Positions 1 to 7,043 of a stretch of 16,668 bases of DNA are shown one piece after another. This stretch comes from an uncultured Collinsella sp. GTDB taxonomy: Bacteria; Actinomycetota; Coriobacteriia; Coriobacteriales; Coriobacteriaceae. The notes under the pieces were generated by a model, which made no database searches, was not told the DNA's origin, and saw only the letters and a list, made by a program, of their open reading frames with translations. The stretch spans positions 1-16,668 of the forward strand of contig URZJ01000016.1 of the NCBI GenBank assembly GCA_900552395.1, written 5' to 3'. The translations under genes and the position numbers were made by a program. The first letter of the stretch is position 1. The number at the start of each line of letters is the position of its first letter.

Positions 1-1
1 C

Positions 2-889
2 GCCAAGCGCATGGAGGCCGAGCTCGAGTGGGTGCGCAGCTCGCCCAAGGCTCGCCAAGCCAAGAACAAGGCCCGCCTGGCTCGCTACGAGGAGATGGAG
101 GCCGAGGCCCGCGCAAGCCAGAAGCTCGACTGGACCGACATCCGCATCCCTGTGGGCCCGCGTCTGGGCAACAAGGTGCTCGAGGCCCATCATCTGCACA
201 AGGAGTTCGATGGCCGTGTGCTCATCGACGACCTTTCGTTTACCCTGCCGCGCAACGGCATCGTGGGCGTCATCGGCCCCAACGGTGTCGGTAAGACCAC
301 GCTGTTCAAGACGATTGTGGGTCTGGAGCCGCTGACTTCGGGCGAGCTTGAGGTGGGTGAGACCGTCAAGATCTCCTATGTCGACCAGAACCGTTCCGGC
401 ATCGACCCCGATAAGAACTTGTGGGAGGTCGTCTCGGACGGCCTGGACCACATGATGGTCGGCGAGACCGAGGTTCCGAGCCGTGCTTATGTGGCGAGCT
501 TTGGCTTTAAGGGCCAGGACCAGCAGAAGCGCGCTGGCGTACTCTCCGGTGGCGAGCGCAACCGTCTGAACTTGGCGCTTACGCTCAAGCAGGGCGGCAA
601 CCTGCTGCTCCTCGACGAGCCCACGAACGACCTCGACGTCGAGACGCTGTCCTCGCTCGAGGCGGCGCTGCTCGAGTTCCCGGGCTGCTCGGTGGTCATT
701 AGCCACGATCGTATGTTCCTGGACCGCGTTGCCACGCACATCCTGGCGTGGGAGGGCACCGATGAGAACCCGGGCAACTGGTATTGGTTTGAGGGTAACT
801 TCGAGGCCTATCAGGCCAACCGCATCGAGCGCCTGGGCGAGGACGCAGCCCAGCCGCATCGTATCCACAGGAAACTTACCAGGGACTAG
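2..889 (+). CDS. ettA: Energy-dependent translational throttle protein EttA (ABC-F ATPase), 3' part
   Basis: The reading frame is open from the first full codon at base 2, so the 5' part lies outside the window; 295 residues remain. ABC-F proteins bind the ribosomal E site and gate translation according to ATP level; they have two ABC domains and no membrane segment. Visible here are the basic, Glu-rich inter-domain linker (AELEWVRSSPKARQAKNKAR, an EttA hallmark) and the whole second ABC domain. Counting from base 2, that domain has Walker A GPNGVGKTT at about 92-100, signature LSGGERNRL at 181-189, Walker B LLLLDEPTNDLD at 201-212 and the switch His in SHDR at 234-237. The ending WFEGNFEAYQANRIERLG is the usual EttA C-terminus followed by a short extra tail. 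The catalytic Glu and all nucleotide motifs are intact. Family assignment is firm; EttA rather than another ABC-F is likely from the linker and tail. Confidence 0.93.
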   Translation, partial: AKRMEAELEWVRSSPKARQAKNKARLARYEEMEAEARASQKLDWTDIRIPVGPRLGNKVLEAHHLHKEFDGRVLIDDLSFTLPRNGIVGVIGPNGVGKTTLFKTIVGLEPLTSGELEVGETVKISYVDQNRSGIDPDKNLWEVVSDGLDHMMVGETEVPSRAYVASFGFKGQDQQKRAGVLSGGERNRLNLALTLKQGGNLLLLDEPTNDLDVETLSSLEAALLEFPGCSVVISHDRMFLDRVATHILAWEGTDENPGNWYWFEGNFEAYQANRIERLGEDAAQPHRIHRKLTRD

Positions 890-897
890 TTTGATGT

Positions 898-920
898 GGC
901 AAAGGGACAGCCCCTTTGTC
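898..920. repeat. Intergenic hairpin, CAAAGGG type (copy 1)
   Basis: CAAAGGG at 900-906 pairs with CCCTTTG at 912-918 around the loop ACAGC; a G-T wobble and a further G-C pair extend the stem to 898-920. It lies 9 bases after the ettA stop. No T-run follows, so it is a weak candidate terminator at best. The same stem core recurs at 1303-1330 and 15242-15280, which suggests a dispersed REP-like hairpin family. Confidence 0.6.
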
Positions 921-941
921 ATAGGGGCCTGTGTGCTTGGA

Positions 942-961
942 ATACGAACATATATTCGTAT
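942..961. promoter_or_regulatory. LexA (SOS box)-like palindrome upstream of the small membrane peptide
   Basis: ATACGAACATATATTCGTAT is a near-perfect dyad: seven perfectly paired outer bases (ATACGAA/TTCGTAT) around a 6-base centre. Its core CGAACATATATTCG differs by one base from CGAACATATGTTCG, a form compatible with the Gram-positive/actinobacterial LexA site (CGAAC-N4-GTTCG). It overlaps the proposed -35 element (955-960) of the following promoter, where a repressor would be expected to act. The palindrome is seen directly; binding by LexA is inferred. Confidence 0.55.
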
Positions 962-984
962 ATATAACTAGGCTCTGGTAGAAT
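955..984 (+). promoter_or_regulatory. Probable promoter for the small membrane peptide
   Basis: A -10 hexamer TAGAAT at 979-984 (5/6 match to TATAAT) lies 18 bases after TTCGTA at 955-960 (3/6 match to TTGACA). Transcription would start near 991, giving a leader of roughly 58 bases. The -35 half is weak and sits inside the palindrome at 942-961. Confidence 0.45.
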
Positions 985-1022
985 CGGTATCGTTGACGGC
1001 AGTTCCATGTGCCGGGCAGCGC

Positions 1023-1040
1023 CCTCCATTTGATGGGAGG
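1023..1040 (+). promoter_or_regulatory. Hairpin sequestering the Shine-Dalgarno of the small peptide
   Basis: CCTCC at 1023-1027 is exactly complementary to the Shine-Dalgarno GGAGG at 1036-1040. With a one-base bulge (G1035) the helix continues by two A-T pairs to the loop TTG. The ribosome site would be masked in the folded mRNA. SD masking is common in type I toxin mRNAs, where translation is kept low until structure is opened. Confidence 0.5.
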
Positions 1041-1048
1041 TGATGCCC

Positions 1049-1174
1049 ATGACCGATTTGATTGATTTCGTGAGACTTCTGACCGCTTTGGTCTCGTTCT
1101 TCACGGCGCTTGTCGGCCTTTCCGAGGCACTCAAGCAGCGTTCGAAGCGCAACAGAAGGGGTCGCCGCCGCTAA
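1049..1174 (+). CDS. 41-residue hydrophobic/cationic peptide, candidate type I toxin (TisB/Fst/holin-like style)
   Basis: The ORF starts at ATG 1049, eight bases after GGAGG (1036-1040); the in-frame ATG at 1043 is only two bases from it and is unlikely. The product begins MTDLIDFVRL, has one hydrophobic stretch at about 10-24 (LLTALVSFFTALVGL) long enough for a short membrane helix, and ends in a strongly basic tail from Lys29 on, with nine Lys/Arg in 13 residues. I do not recognise a named family. The size, single helix, charged tail, masked Shine-Dalgarno, LexA-like operator and convergent downstream promoter resemble type I toxin loci. Toxicity is inferred. It could instead be a harmless stress-induced membrane peptide. 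The codons look real: the good Shine-Dalgarno and the hydrophobic/basic partition would be unlikely in random GC-rich sequence. Confidence 0.6.
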   Translation: MTDLIDFVRLLTALVSFFTALVGLSEALKQRSKRNRRGRRR

Positions 1175-1186
1175 GGCGTTGACCCC
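1158..1186. terminator. Hairpin at the 3' end of the peptide gene, possible terminator of an antisense RNA
   Basis: GGGGTC at 1158-1163 pairs with GACCCC at 1181-1186, with an inner GCC/GGC possibility. Read on the minus strand the hairpin is followed by TTCTGTT, so it would suit termination of an RNA coming from the promoter at 1243-1271. The plus strand has no T-run after it. The hairpin includes the last codons of the peptide gene. Confidence 0.35.
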
Positions 1187-1198
1187 CTAATGCAAACA

Positions 1199-1235
1199 AC
1201 GGCGCTGCCCAGCCAGCTACAACTTGGGCTGCCGT
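1199..1235. terminator. Long imperfect hairpin in the 3' region of the peptide gene
   Basis: ACGGC (1199-1203) pairs with GCCGT (1231-1235), and GCCCAG (1207-1212) with TTGGGC (1224-1229) after a small internal loop. On the plus strand it may end or protect the peptide mRNA, although no T-run follows. On the minus strand it would be the 5' stem-loop of an antisense RNA, or a weak terminator given the following GTTGTTTG. Confidence 0.4.
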
Positions 1236-1242
1236 CGACACT

Positions 1243-1271
1243 ATTCTACCCACGAATGACATTTTGGACAA
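1243..1271 (-). promoter_or_regulatory. Antisense promoter facing the small peptide gene
   Basis: On the minus strand TTGTCC (plus positions 1266-1271, 4/6 to TTGACA) is followed after exactly 17 bases by TAGAAT (1243-1248, 5/6 to TATAAT). Transcription would begin near 1236 and run toward the 3' end of the peptide gene. An RNA ending at the hairpin 1158-1186 would be roughly 85 bases and would overlap the 3' UTR and last codons of the peptide mRNA. That is the arrangement known for TxpA/RatA-type loci. Confidence 0.45.
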
Positions 1272-1302
1272 TCGGTAATGCCGCTCCAAAAGCCAGGCGG
1301 GT

Positions 1303-1330
1303 TGTGACAAAGGGGCTGCCCTTTGTCACA
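1303..1330. repeat. Perfect 12-bp hairpin, CAAAGGG type (copy 2)
   Basis: TGTGACAAAGGG (1303-1314) pairs perfectly with CCCTTTGTCACA (1319-1330) around the loop GCTG. It lies between the small peptide locus and the TetR gene. There is no T-tract, so this looks like a dispersed REP-like element related to 898-920 rather than a normal terminator. Confidence 0.75.
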
Positions 1331-1365
1331 TCCCAAATATTGCCTTTACGTGTTGGTACACACGG

Positions 1366-1401
1366 TGTGCAATAATACTCGCACTGTGCAATAGCGCACA
1401 G
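1366..1401. promoter_or_regulatory. Candidate operator of the TetR-type regulator
   Basis: CTGTGC (1384-1389) and GCACAG (1396-1401) form a perfect six-base inverted repeat with a six-base spacer, just upstream of the TetR gene start. The nine bases TGTGCAATA occur twice, at 1366-1374 and 1385-1393, 19 bases apart, so the sites lie on nearly the same DNA face. A smaller dyad CACAC-G-GTGTG overlaps the first copy (1359-1369). This would fit autoregulation by the TetR protein; binding is inferred. Confidence 0.45.
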
Positions 1402-1422
1402 GCTGAGTAACAAGGAGGACGC

Positions 1423-2133
1423 TTGTCCCAGCTCGAGAAATGCGATCGCCGGTCCCTTCGCTCGCAGCGTGCCCTTCGCCAGGCACTTGCCAACGAGCTT
1501 GCCGAAAGCGGTGACCTTTCGCGCATTAATGTCGCGTCGCTCACCGAGCGCGCTGGCCTTACGCGCCGCACGTTCTATTCGCACTACCGCGATATCCCCG
1601 ACTTTATCAATCAAATCGAGGACGGCTTGCTGGCCGAGATCCGTGAACGCATTGAGCTTATCACCGCAGCTCAGCTGCCTGATCTCTATCACAATATCGA
1701 TGAGCTTGAGCCGGCGCCCGGTTCGGTTGAGCTGCTGCGTTATCTTGCGGCCAACCGCGACTTAATCGGTGCGCTGCTGGGTCCGGGCGGCGACCAGGCC
1801 TTCATTAAAAGGATTATCGACACCGCACGTGAGGCCGTGGCGCCGCGTGCGCAGACGGGCATTTTGGGCCTGGCGCTAGGCACGTTCTTTGACTACTACG
1901 TCACCTACGTCGTGAGTGCCGAGGTCGGCCTGATTCAGCGCTGGTTTGAGCGTGGGCTCACCGAATCGCCCGAGACCATAGCGCGCATCATGACGGTTAT
2001 CGCCTTTGTGCGCCCCGGCGACCTGTATGGCCAACCCATCGATATCAACGTGCCGGAATACGGCATGAAGCTATTGAATCTGCAGCTCGAGGACGCGGTC
2101 AACACCGCCGCAACCGTCGAGTCCAACAACTAA
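1423..2133 (+). CDS. TetR/AcrR-family transcriptional regulator
   Basis: The product is 236 residues from a TTG start at 1423, placed by the Shine-Dalgarno AAGGAGG at 1412-1418 (spacing 4); no in-frame ATG lies nearby. The N-terminal third is a TetR-type helix-turn-helix: a basic first helix (RRSLRSQRALRQALANELAE), then INVASLTERAGLTRRTFYSHYRD at about 37-59, with the classic TFYSHY recognition helix. The remaining approximately 170 residues are helical and hydrophobic, as in ligand-binding/dimerisation domains of the family; the ligand cannot be told. The stop is 11 bases before the next ATG, so it is probably co-transcribed with the giant activase gene and may control it along with itself through the repeats at 1366-1401. 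An acyl-CoA effector would fit the neighbourhood but is a guess. Confidence 0.9.
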   Translation: MSQLEKCDRRSLRSQRALRQALANELAESGDLSRINVASLTERAGLTRRTFYSHYRDIPDFINQIEDGLLAEIRERIELITAAQLPDLYHNIDELEPAPGSVELLRYLAANRDLIGALLGPGGDQAFIKRIIDTAREAVAPRAQTGILGLALGTFFDYYVTYVVSAEVGLIQRWFERGLTESPETIARIMTVIAFVRPGDLYGQPIDINVPEYGMKLLNLQLEDAVNTAATVESNN

Positions 2134-2144
2134 GAGGAGAGACA

Positions 2145-5100
2145 ATGAGCAAACTCGTCGAGGGCATTAAGGACCGCATGGTCGCTGCCGCACGCGAGGC
2201 CGCGCCCGCCGTGGTGGACGCCGCGCAGAAGGCCGCGACTGCCGCTGCCGAGAAGGTCGCCGAGGCAGTTGCCGATGCCAAGAACACGGCAGGGGAGACG
2301 TCCATCGCTAGCGAGCCCGCCATCGCCGCCGAGCCCGCAGCCGCCGCCCACGCCCCCGAAGGCGCGATCTTCAACCCTGAGAACGCTCGTGGCAACCTGC
2401 ACCTGGGCATCGACGTGGGCTCCACCACCGTCAAGCTCGCCGTGCTCAACGACGACAACCAGATCGTGTACGCCAAGTACCAGCGCCATCACACCGACGT
2501 CCGCGCCTGCGCCCGCGACTTGTTCGAGGGCGCTGCGACCGTGCTGCCGACGGCCCAGATGACCTGCGCCATTACCGGATCGGGCGGCTTGCTGCTGTCC
2601 CAGTGGCTCCTCCTGGAGTTTGTCCAGGAGGTCATCGCCAGCAAGCGCGCCGTTGAGACCCTTATCCCGGCCACCGATGTCGCCATCGAGCTGGGCGGCG
2701 AGGACGCCAAGATCATCTACTTTGACAACGGCATCGAGCAGCGCATGAACGGCACCTGCGCCGGTGGCACGGGCGCCTTCATCGACCAGATGGCAACCCT
2801 GCTGCACACTGACGCGAGCGGCCTCAACGAGCTCGCGGCCAACGCCACCACCATCTATCCCATCGCCAGCCGCTGCGGCGTCTTTGCCAAGACTGACGTG
2901 CAGCCGCTGCTCAACGAGGGCGCCCGCCCCGAGGATGTGGCCGCCTCCATCTTCCAGGCCGTCGTGACCCAGACCATCTCGGGCCTGGCGTGCGGCCGTC
3001 CCATCCGCGGCAACGTCGCCTTCTTGGGCGGCCCGCTGCAGTATCTCTCCGAGCTGCGCCACCGCTTCTACCTCACGCTCAACCTAGACGAGGAACACCG
3101 TATCGTGCCCCAAAACGCCCACCTGTTTGTGGCGAGCGGTGCCGCCATGGCGCACGAGTCCAACAAGCTCAGCACGTTCCCGCAGCTCATCGAGGCCATC
3201 GATGCCCTGGGTGACACGCAGGGTGCCGAGGTTGAGCGCCTGGACCCGCTCTTTGCCAACGACGGGGACTTTGCTGAGTTCAAGGGTCGCCACGACACCG
3301 AGGTCGTCCCCAGGGGCAAGCTCGACGGCTACACCGGCCGCGTGTTCATCGGCATCGACGCCGGTTCCACCACCATGAAGGCCGCGCTCGTGGGCGAGGA
3401 CGGCCAGCTGTTGCACACCTGGTACGGCAACAACAACGGCGATATCCTGGGCACGGCCAAGGTCATCATGGCCGATTTCTACAACCACATTCCTGCCGGC
3501 TGCACCATCGGCCACGTGACCACTACGGGCTACGGTGAGGCGCTGCTCATCGAGGCCCTCAAGGCCGATTCCGGCGAGATCGAGACCGTCGCGCACCTGC
3601 GCGGCGCCAAGGCGTTCCTGCCCGGCGTCGAGTTTATTCTGGACATTGGCGGCCAGGACATGAAGTGCCTGCGCGTCAAGGACGGCGTCATCGAGCACAT
3701 CATGCTCAATGAGGCCTGCTCGTCGGGCTGCGGCAGCTTTATCGAGAGCTTCGCCGTCTCCATGGACATGGACGTGCGCGCGTTTGCCGATGCCGCCATC
3801 CACGCCAAGGCCCCGGTCGACCTGGGCAGCCGCTGCACGGTCTTTATGAACTCGCGCGTTAAGCAGGCGCAAAAGGAAGGCGCCACGGTGGGCGACATCG
3901 CGGCCGGCCTGTCCTATTCCGTCATCAAGAATGCCCTGTTCAAGGTCATTAAGCTGCGCGACCCCAAGGAGATCGGTAGTCAGGTGATCGTCCAGGGTGG
4001 CACCTTTATGTCCGATGCCACGCTGCGCGCGTTTGAGCAGCTCACCGGCGTGCATGCCGTGCGCCCCGACATCGCCGGCTGCATGGGCGCCTACGGTGCG
4101 GCCCTGCTCGCCCGCGATCGCGCCGGTGCCGACGGCACCTCGACCATCCTTTCGGCCGAGGACATCGCGCACCTCACCGTGACGCAAAAGCACGTCCGCT
4201 GCGGCCGTTGCTCCAACAACTGCCAGCTTACCGTCAACGACTTTGGCGGCGGTAGGCGCTTCATTACCGGCAACCGCTGCGAGAAGGGTGCCGGCCACAA
4301 AAAGCAGAAGACCGAGGCCCCCAACCTCTTCAAAAAGAAAAACGAGCTGCTCTTTAACCGCGAGGTGCTGAGCCCCGACGAGGCCCCGCGCGGCACCGTC
4401 GGCATCCCTCGCGCGCTCAACATGTACGAGAACTATCCCTTCTGGCACGCGTTCTTTACGCGCCTGGGCTTTAGCGTGCAGCTGTCCGACCAGTCGAGCA
4501 AAAAGACCTATCAGGCGGGCATCGAGTCCATGCCGTCCGAGAGCGTGTGCTATCCGGCCAAGATGAGCCACGGCCATGTGATGAACCTCATCGACCGCGA
4601 TGTCGACTTCATTTGGATGCCGTGCGTGCGCTGGGAGCGCAAGGAGGATCCGACCGCCGGCAACTGTTACAACTGCCCCATCGTCATGAGCTACCCCACG
4701 GCGTTGGCACTCAACATCGACGAGATCCGCGAGCAGAACATCGAGTTCCTGTATCCGTTTGTGCCCTATCATGACAAGACCGAGCTCAAGCGCCGCCTGT
4801 ACCAAGTGCTCGCCGTCGACCGCGTGGCCGATGCCGAGGCTGGTCGCGGTCGCGTGCGCGGTCCTAAAATCACGCGCTCCGAGGTCGATGCCGCCGTCAA
4901 CGCCGCCTTTGAGGCCGATGCGCGTTTCCACGAGGACATCCAGACCATGGGCGAGGAGGCTCTTAAGTGGGTCGAGGACCACGGTGGCCATGGCATTGTG
5001 CTCGCCGGTCGCCCCTACCACAACGACCCCGAGATCAACCACGCCTTGCCCGAGCTTATCTCGAGCTTTGGATTCGCGGTCTTTACCGAGGATTCGCTTG

Positions 5101-6926
5101 CGCACCTGGTGAAGCCCGAGCGTCCCATCCGTGTCGTCGACCAGTGGATGTACCACAGCCGCCTGTACGCCGTCGCCCGTTTTGTGACGATGCGCAACGA
5201 CCTTGACCTGATCCAGCTCAATTCCTTCGGCTGCGGCCTCGATGCCCTGACCACCGATCAGGTGCAGGAAATCCTTGAGGCCAGCGGCAAGATTTACACC
5301 GTGCTCAAGATCGACGAGGTGTCGAACCTGGGCGCCGCGCGCATCCGCATTCGCTCGCTCATGGCTGCCCTCAAGGACCAGGAGGCCGAACGTCTGGCCG
5401 AGGCAACCGCCGCGGGCGAGGCTTACGAGCAGGGCGATGCCGCGCCGGTGGCGCCTTCCACGGATGCTCCCGCGTTTGCGAGCCGCAAGTACACGTTCGA
5501 GGCACAGCGTGAGAGCGCCTCGACCGCATGGCCCAAGGTGCCCTTTACCGAGCAGATGCGCGACGAGGGCTATACCATCCTGTGCCCGCAGATGGCGCCG
5601 ATCCACTTTGACCTGGTCAAAGAGGTGTTCCGCGGTGCCGGCTACAACTTGGAGCTGCTGCCCTCGACCGACCACGATGCCGTCGAGGCTGGCCTGCGCT
5701 ATGTGAACAATGACATTTGCTACCCGTCGATTCTGGTGACGGGCCAGATTATGGAGGCCATCGAGAGCGGTCGGTACGACCTGTCCAAGACCGCCGTGGT
5801 CATCAGCCAGACCGGCGGCGGCTGCCGTGCCTCCAACTACATCGCGCTCATCCGCAAGGCCCTGCGCGAGAGCGGCCACCCCGAGATCCCCGTGATCTCG
5901 CTTTCGGCCGTGGCGCTGGGCGAGGACAACCCCGGCTTTAAGCTGAGGCCGGCGCTGCTTAAGCAGGCAGTCTACGCGGTGCTCTTTGGTGACGTGATGA
6001 TGCAGATGCTCTACCGCTGCCGCCCGTACGAGGCCACGCCCGGTGCCGCCAACGCGCTCTACGAGGAGTACATGGCGCGTGCCCGCAAGCTGGCGCCCAA
6101 GTTTAACCGCCACAACTACACCAAGCTGTGCCGCGAGGCCATCCGCGCGTTCGACACCATGCCGCTCGTGGGCGAGGGCACCAAGCCGCGCGTGGGCGTG
6201 GTCGGCGAGATCTTGGTCAAGTTCCACCCCACAGCCAACAACCACGTGGTCGATGTCATCGAGCGCGAGGGCTGCGAGGCCGTGGTACCGGGCCTGCTCG
6301 ACTTCTTCCTGTACTCCATGAGCAACGCCGAGCTGCAGAAGGACGAGTTGGGAAGTTCTGCCACTACGCGCGCGGGCATGCAAGCGCTCATCAAGCTTGT
6401 GGACTGGATGCGCACGCCGGTGGAGGAGATGCTCGAGAAGTCCCGCCGCTTTGAGGCGCCCGAGCGCATCGGCACCATGGCCGACAAGGCCCGTACGGTA
6501 CTTTCGGTGTGCAACAACATGGGCGAGGGCTGGTTGCTCACGGCCGAGATGCTCGACCTGATCGACCATGGTGCGCCCAATATCATCTGCACGCAGCCCT
6601 TCGCGTGCCTGCCCAACCACGTGGTGGGCAAGGCCGTGATCAAGGAGCTGCGCCGCCAGCATCCCGAGAGCAACATTGTCGCGGTGGACTACGACTCCGG
6701 TGCGTCCGAGGTCAACCAGCTCAACCGTATTAAGCTCATGATCAGTGTGGCCAAGGAGAACATGCGCGCCGGCAAGGGCTTTAAGCTCGAGAAGGTGGCG
6801 CCGCTCGCGATGGACGAGGTCACCGGCCAGATGCGCGCCCACGACGGCTGCGTGAGCTGCGGGCCGGCCAGCGAGGAGGCCGTGGCGTCGGTCGCCGAGC
6901 GCCTGGGACGCGGCATTAAGGAATAA
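2145..6926 (+). CDS. Giant fused acyl-CoA dehydratase activase (two BcrA/HgdC-type ATPase domains) with dehydratase-like C-terminal regions
   Basis: The product has 1593 residues and starts at ATG 2145 after AGAGGAGAG. Residues 1-80 are an Ala/Glu/Lys-rich extension. ATPase domain 1 (about 86-335) has the phosphate loop IDVGSTT at 89-95, LGGEDAK, Cys205 in NGTCAGGTG and Cys244 in SRCGVF. ATPase domain 2 (about 400-660) has IDAGSTT at 404-410, IGGQDMK, Cys525 in NEACSSGCG and Cys564 in SRCTVF. A Cys cluster follows (686, 689, 693, 712), then a DUF2229-like region (about 740-1070, with RPYHND near 956-961). The C-terminal region (about 1130-1590, with CPQM, NDICYPS and a final CVSCG) resembles 2-hydroxyacyl-CoA dehydratase subunits. 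HgdC-type activators use ATP to fire a low-potential electron into the dehydratase. Such fusions are known in anaerobes, but their substrate is not settled. The protein is cytosolic and has no signal peptide. The second gene of a TetR-led unit, it ends at a strong terminator. Confidence 0.9.
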   Translation: MSKLVEGIKDRMVAAAREAAPAVVDAAQKAATAAAEKVAEAVADAKNTAGETSIASEPAIAAEPAAAAHAPEGAIFNPENARGNLHLGIDVGSTTVKLAVLNDDNQIVYAKYQRHHTDVRACARDLFEGAATVLPTAQMTCAITGSGGLLLSQWLLLEFVQEVIASKRAVETLIPATDVAIELGGEDAKIIYFDNGIEQRMNGTCAGGTGAFIDQMATLLHTDASGLNELAANATTIYPIASRCGVFAKTDVQPLLNEGARPEDVAASIFQAVVTQTISGLACGRPIRGNVAFLGGPLQYLSELRHRFYLTLNLDEEHRIVPQNAHLFVASGAAMAHESNKLSTFPQLIEAIDALGDTQGAEVERLDPLFANDGDFAEFKGRHDTEVVPRGKLDGYTGRVFIGIDAGSTTMKAALVGEDGQLLHTWYGNNNGDILGTAKVIMADFYNHIPAGCTIGHVTTTGYGEALLIEALKADSGEIETVAHLRGAKAFLPGVEFILDIGGQDMKCLRVKDGVIEHIMLNEACSSGCGSFIESFAVSMDMDVRAFADAAIHAKAPVDLGSRCTVFMNSRVKQAQKEGATVGDIAAGLSYSVIKNALFKVIKLRDPKEIGSQVIVQGGTFMSDATLRAFEQLTGVHAVRPDIAGCMGAYGAALLARDRAGADGTSTILSAEDIAHLTVTQKHVRCGRCSNNCQLTVNDFGGGRRFITGNRCEKGAGHKKQKTEAPNLFKKKNELLFNREVLSPDEAPRGTVGIPRALNMYENYPFWHAFFTRLGFSVQLSDQSSKKTYQAGIESMPSESVCYPAKMSHGHVMNLIDRDVDFIWMPCVRWERKEDPTAGNCYNCPIVMSYPTALALNIDEIREQNIEFLYPFVPYHDKTELKRRLYQVLAVDRVADAEAGRGRVRGPKITRSEVDAAVNAAFEADARFHEDIQTMGEEALKWVEDHGGHGIVLAGRPYHNDPEINHALPELISSFGFAVFTEDSLAHLVKPERPIRVVDQWMYHSRLYAVARFVTMRNDLDLIQLNSFGCGLDALTTDQVQEILEASGKIYTVLKIDEVSNLGAARIRIRSLMAALKDQEAERLAEATAAGEAYEQGDAAPVAPSTDAPAFASRKYTFEAQRESASTAWPKVPFTEQMRDEGYTILCPQMAPIHFDLVKEVFRGAGYNLELLPSTDHDAVEAGLRYVNNDICYPSILVTGQIMEAIESGRYDLSKTAVVISQTGGGCRASNYIALIRKALRESGHPEIPVISLSAVALGEDNPGFKLRPALLKQAVYAVLFGDVMMQMLYRCRPYEATPGAANALYEEYMARARKLAPKFNRHNYTKLCREAIRAFDTMPLVGEGTKPRVGVVGEILVKFHPTANNHVVDVIEREGCEAVVPGLLDFFLYSMSNAELQKDELGSSATTRAGMQALIKLVDWMRTPVEEMLEKSRRFEAPERIGTMADKARTVLSVCNNMGEGWLLTAEMLDLIDHGAPNIICTQPFACLPNHVVGKAVIKELRRQHPESNIVAVDYDSGASEVNQLNRIKLMISVAKENMRAGKGFKLEKVAPLAMDEVTGQMRAHDGCVSCGPASEEAVASVAERLGRGIKE

Positions 6927-6954
6927 CTGGCCTGCTTTGGGCTAGATATGAGAC

Positions 6955-6991
6955 AAACGGGTGGCAGCCGTGCCGGCTACCACCCGTTTTT
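6955..6991 (+). terminator. Rho-independent terminator of the TetR/activase unit
   Basis: ACGGGTGG (6957-6964) pairs with CCACCCGT (6980-6987). A second inner helix AGCCG/CGGCT (6966-6970 with 6974-6978) closes on a three-base loop, and TTTTT follows at 6987-6991. It lies 28 bases after the stop codon. Confidence 0.9.
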
Positions 6992-7043
6992 GCTGGACAT
7001 ATGTTGCGTAAACGCCCTAACTATCACCCTTTGCGAACTTAGA

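Noticed and set aside
919..1152. A 77-codon minus-strand ORF opposite the small peptide
   Set aside because: No ribosome site and it would be read through the promoter and operator of the peptide gene; its sequence shows no domain.
2130..3062. A 310-codon minus-strand frame over the start of the activase gene
   Set aside because: Composition typical of antisense frames (Gly, Asp, Val, His); no start signal; crosses the TetR-activase junction.
3084..6842. A 1252-codon open frame on the minus strand opposite the activase gene
   Set aside because: It mirrors the codon phase of a GC-rich gene, has no Shine-Dalgarno or recognisable domain, and reads as His/Leu/Gly/Ala/Val-rich nonsense; the plus strand encodes clear ATPase motifs.
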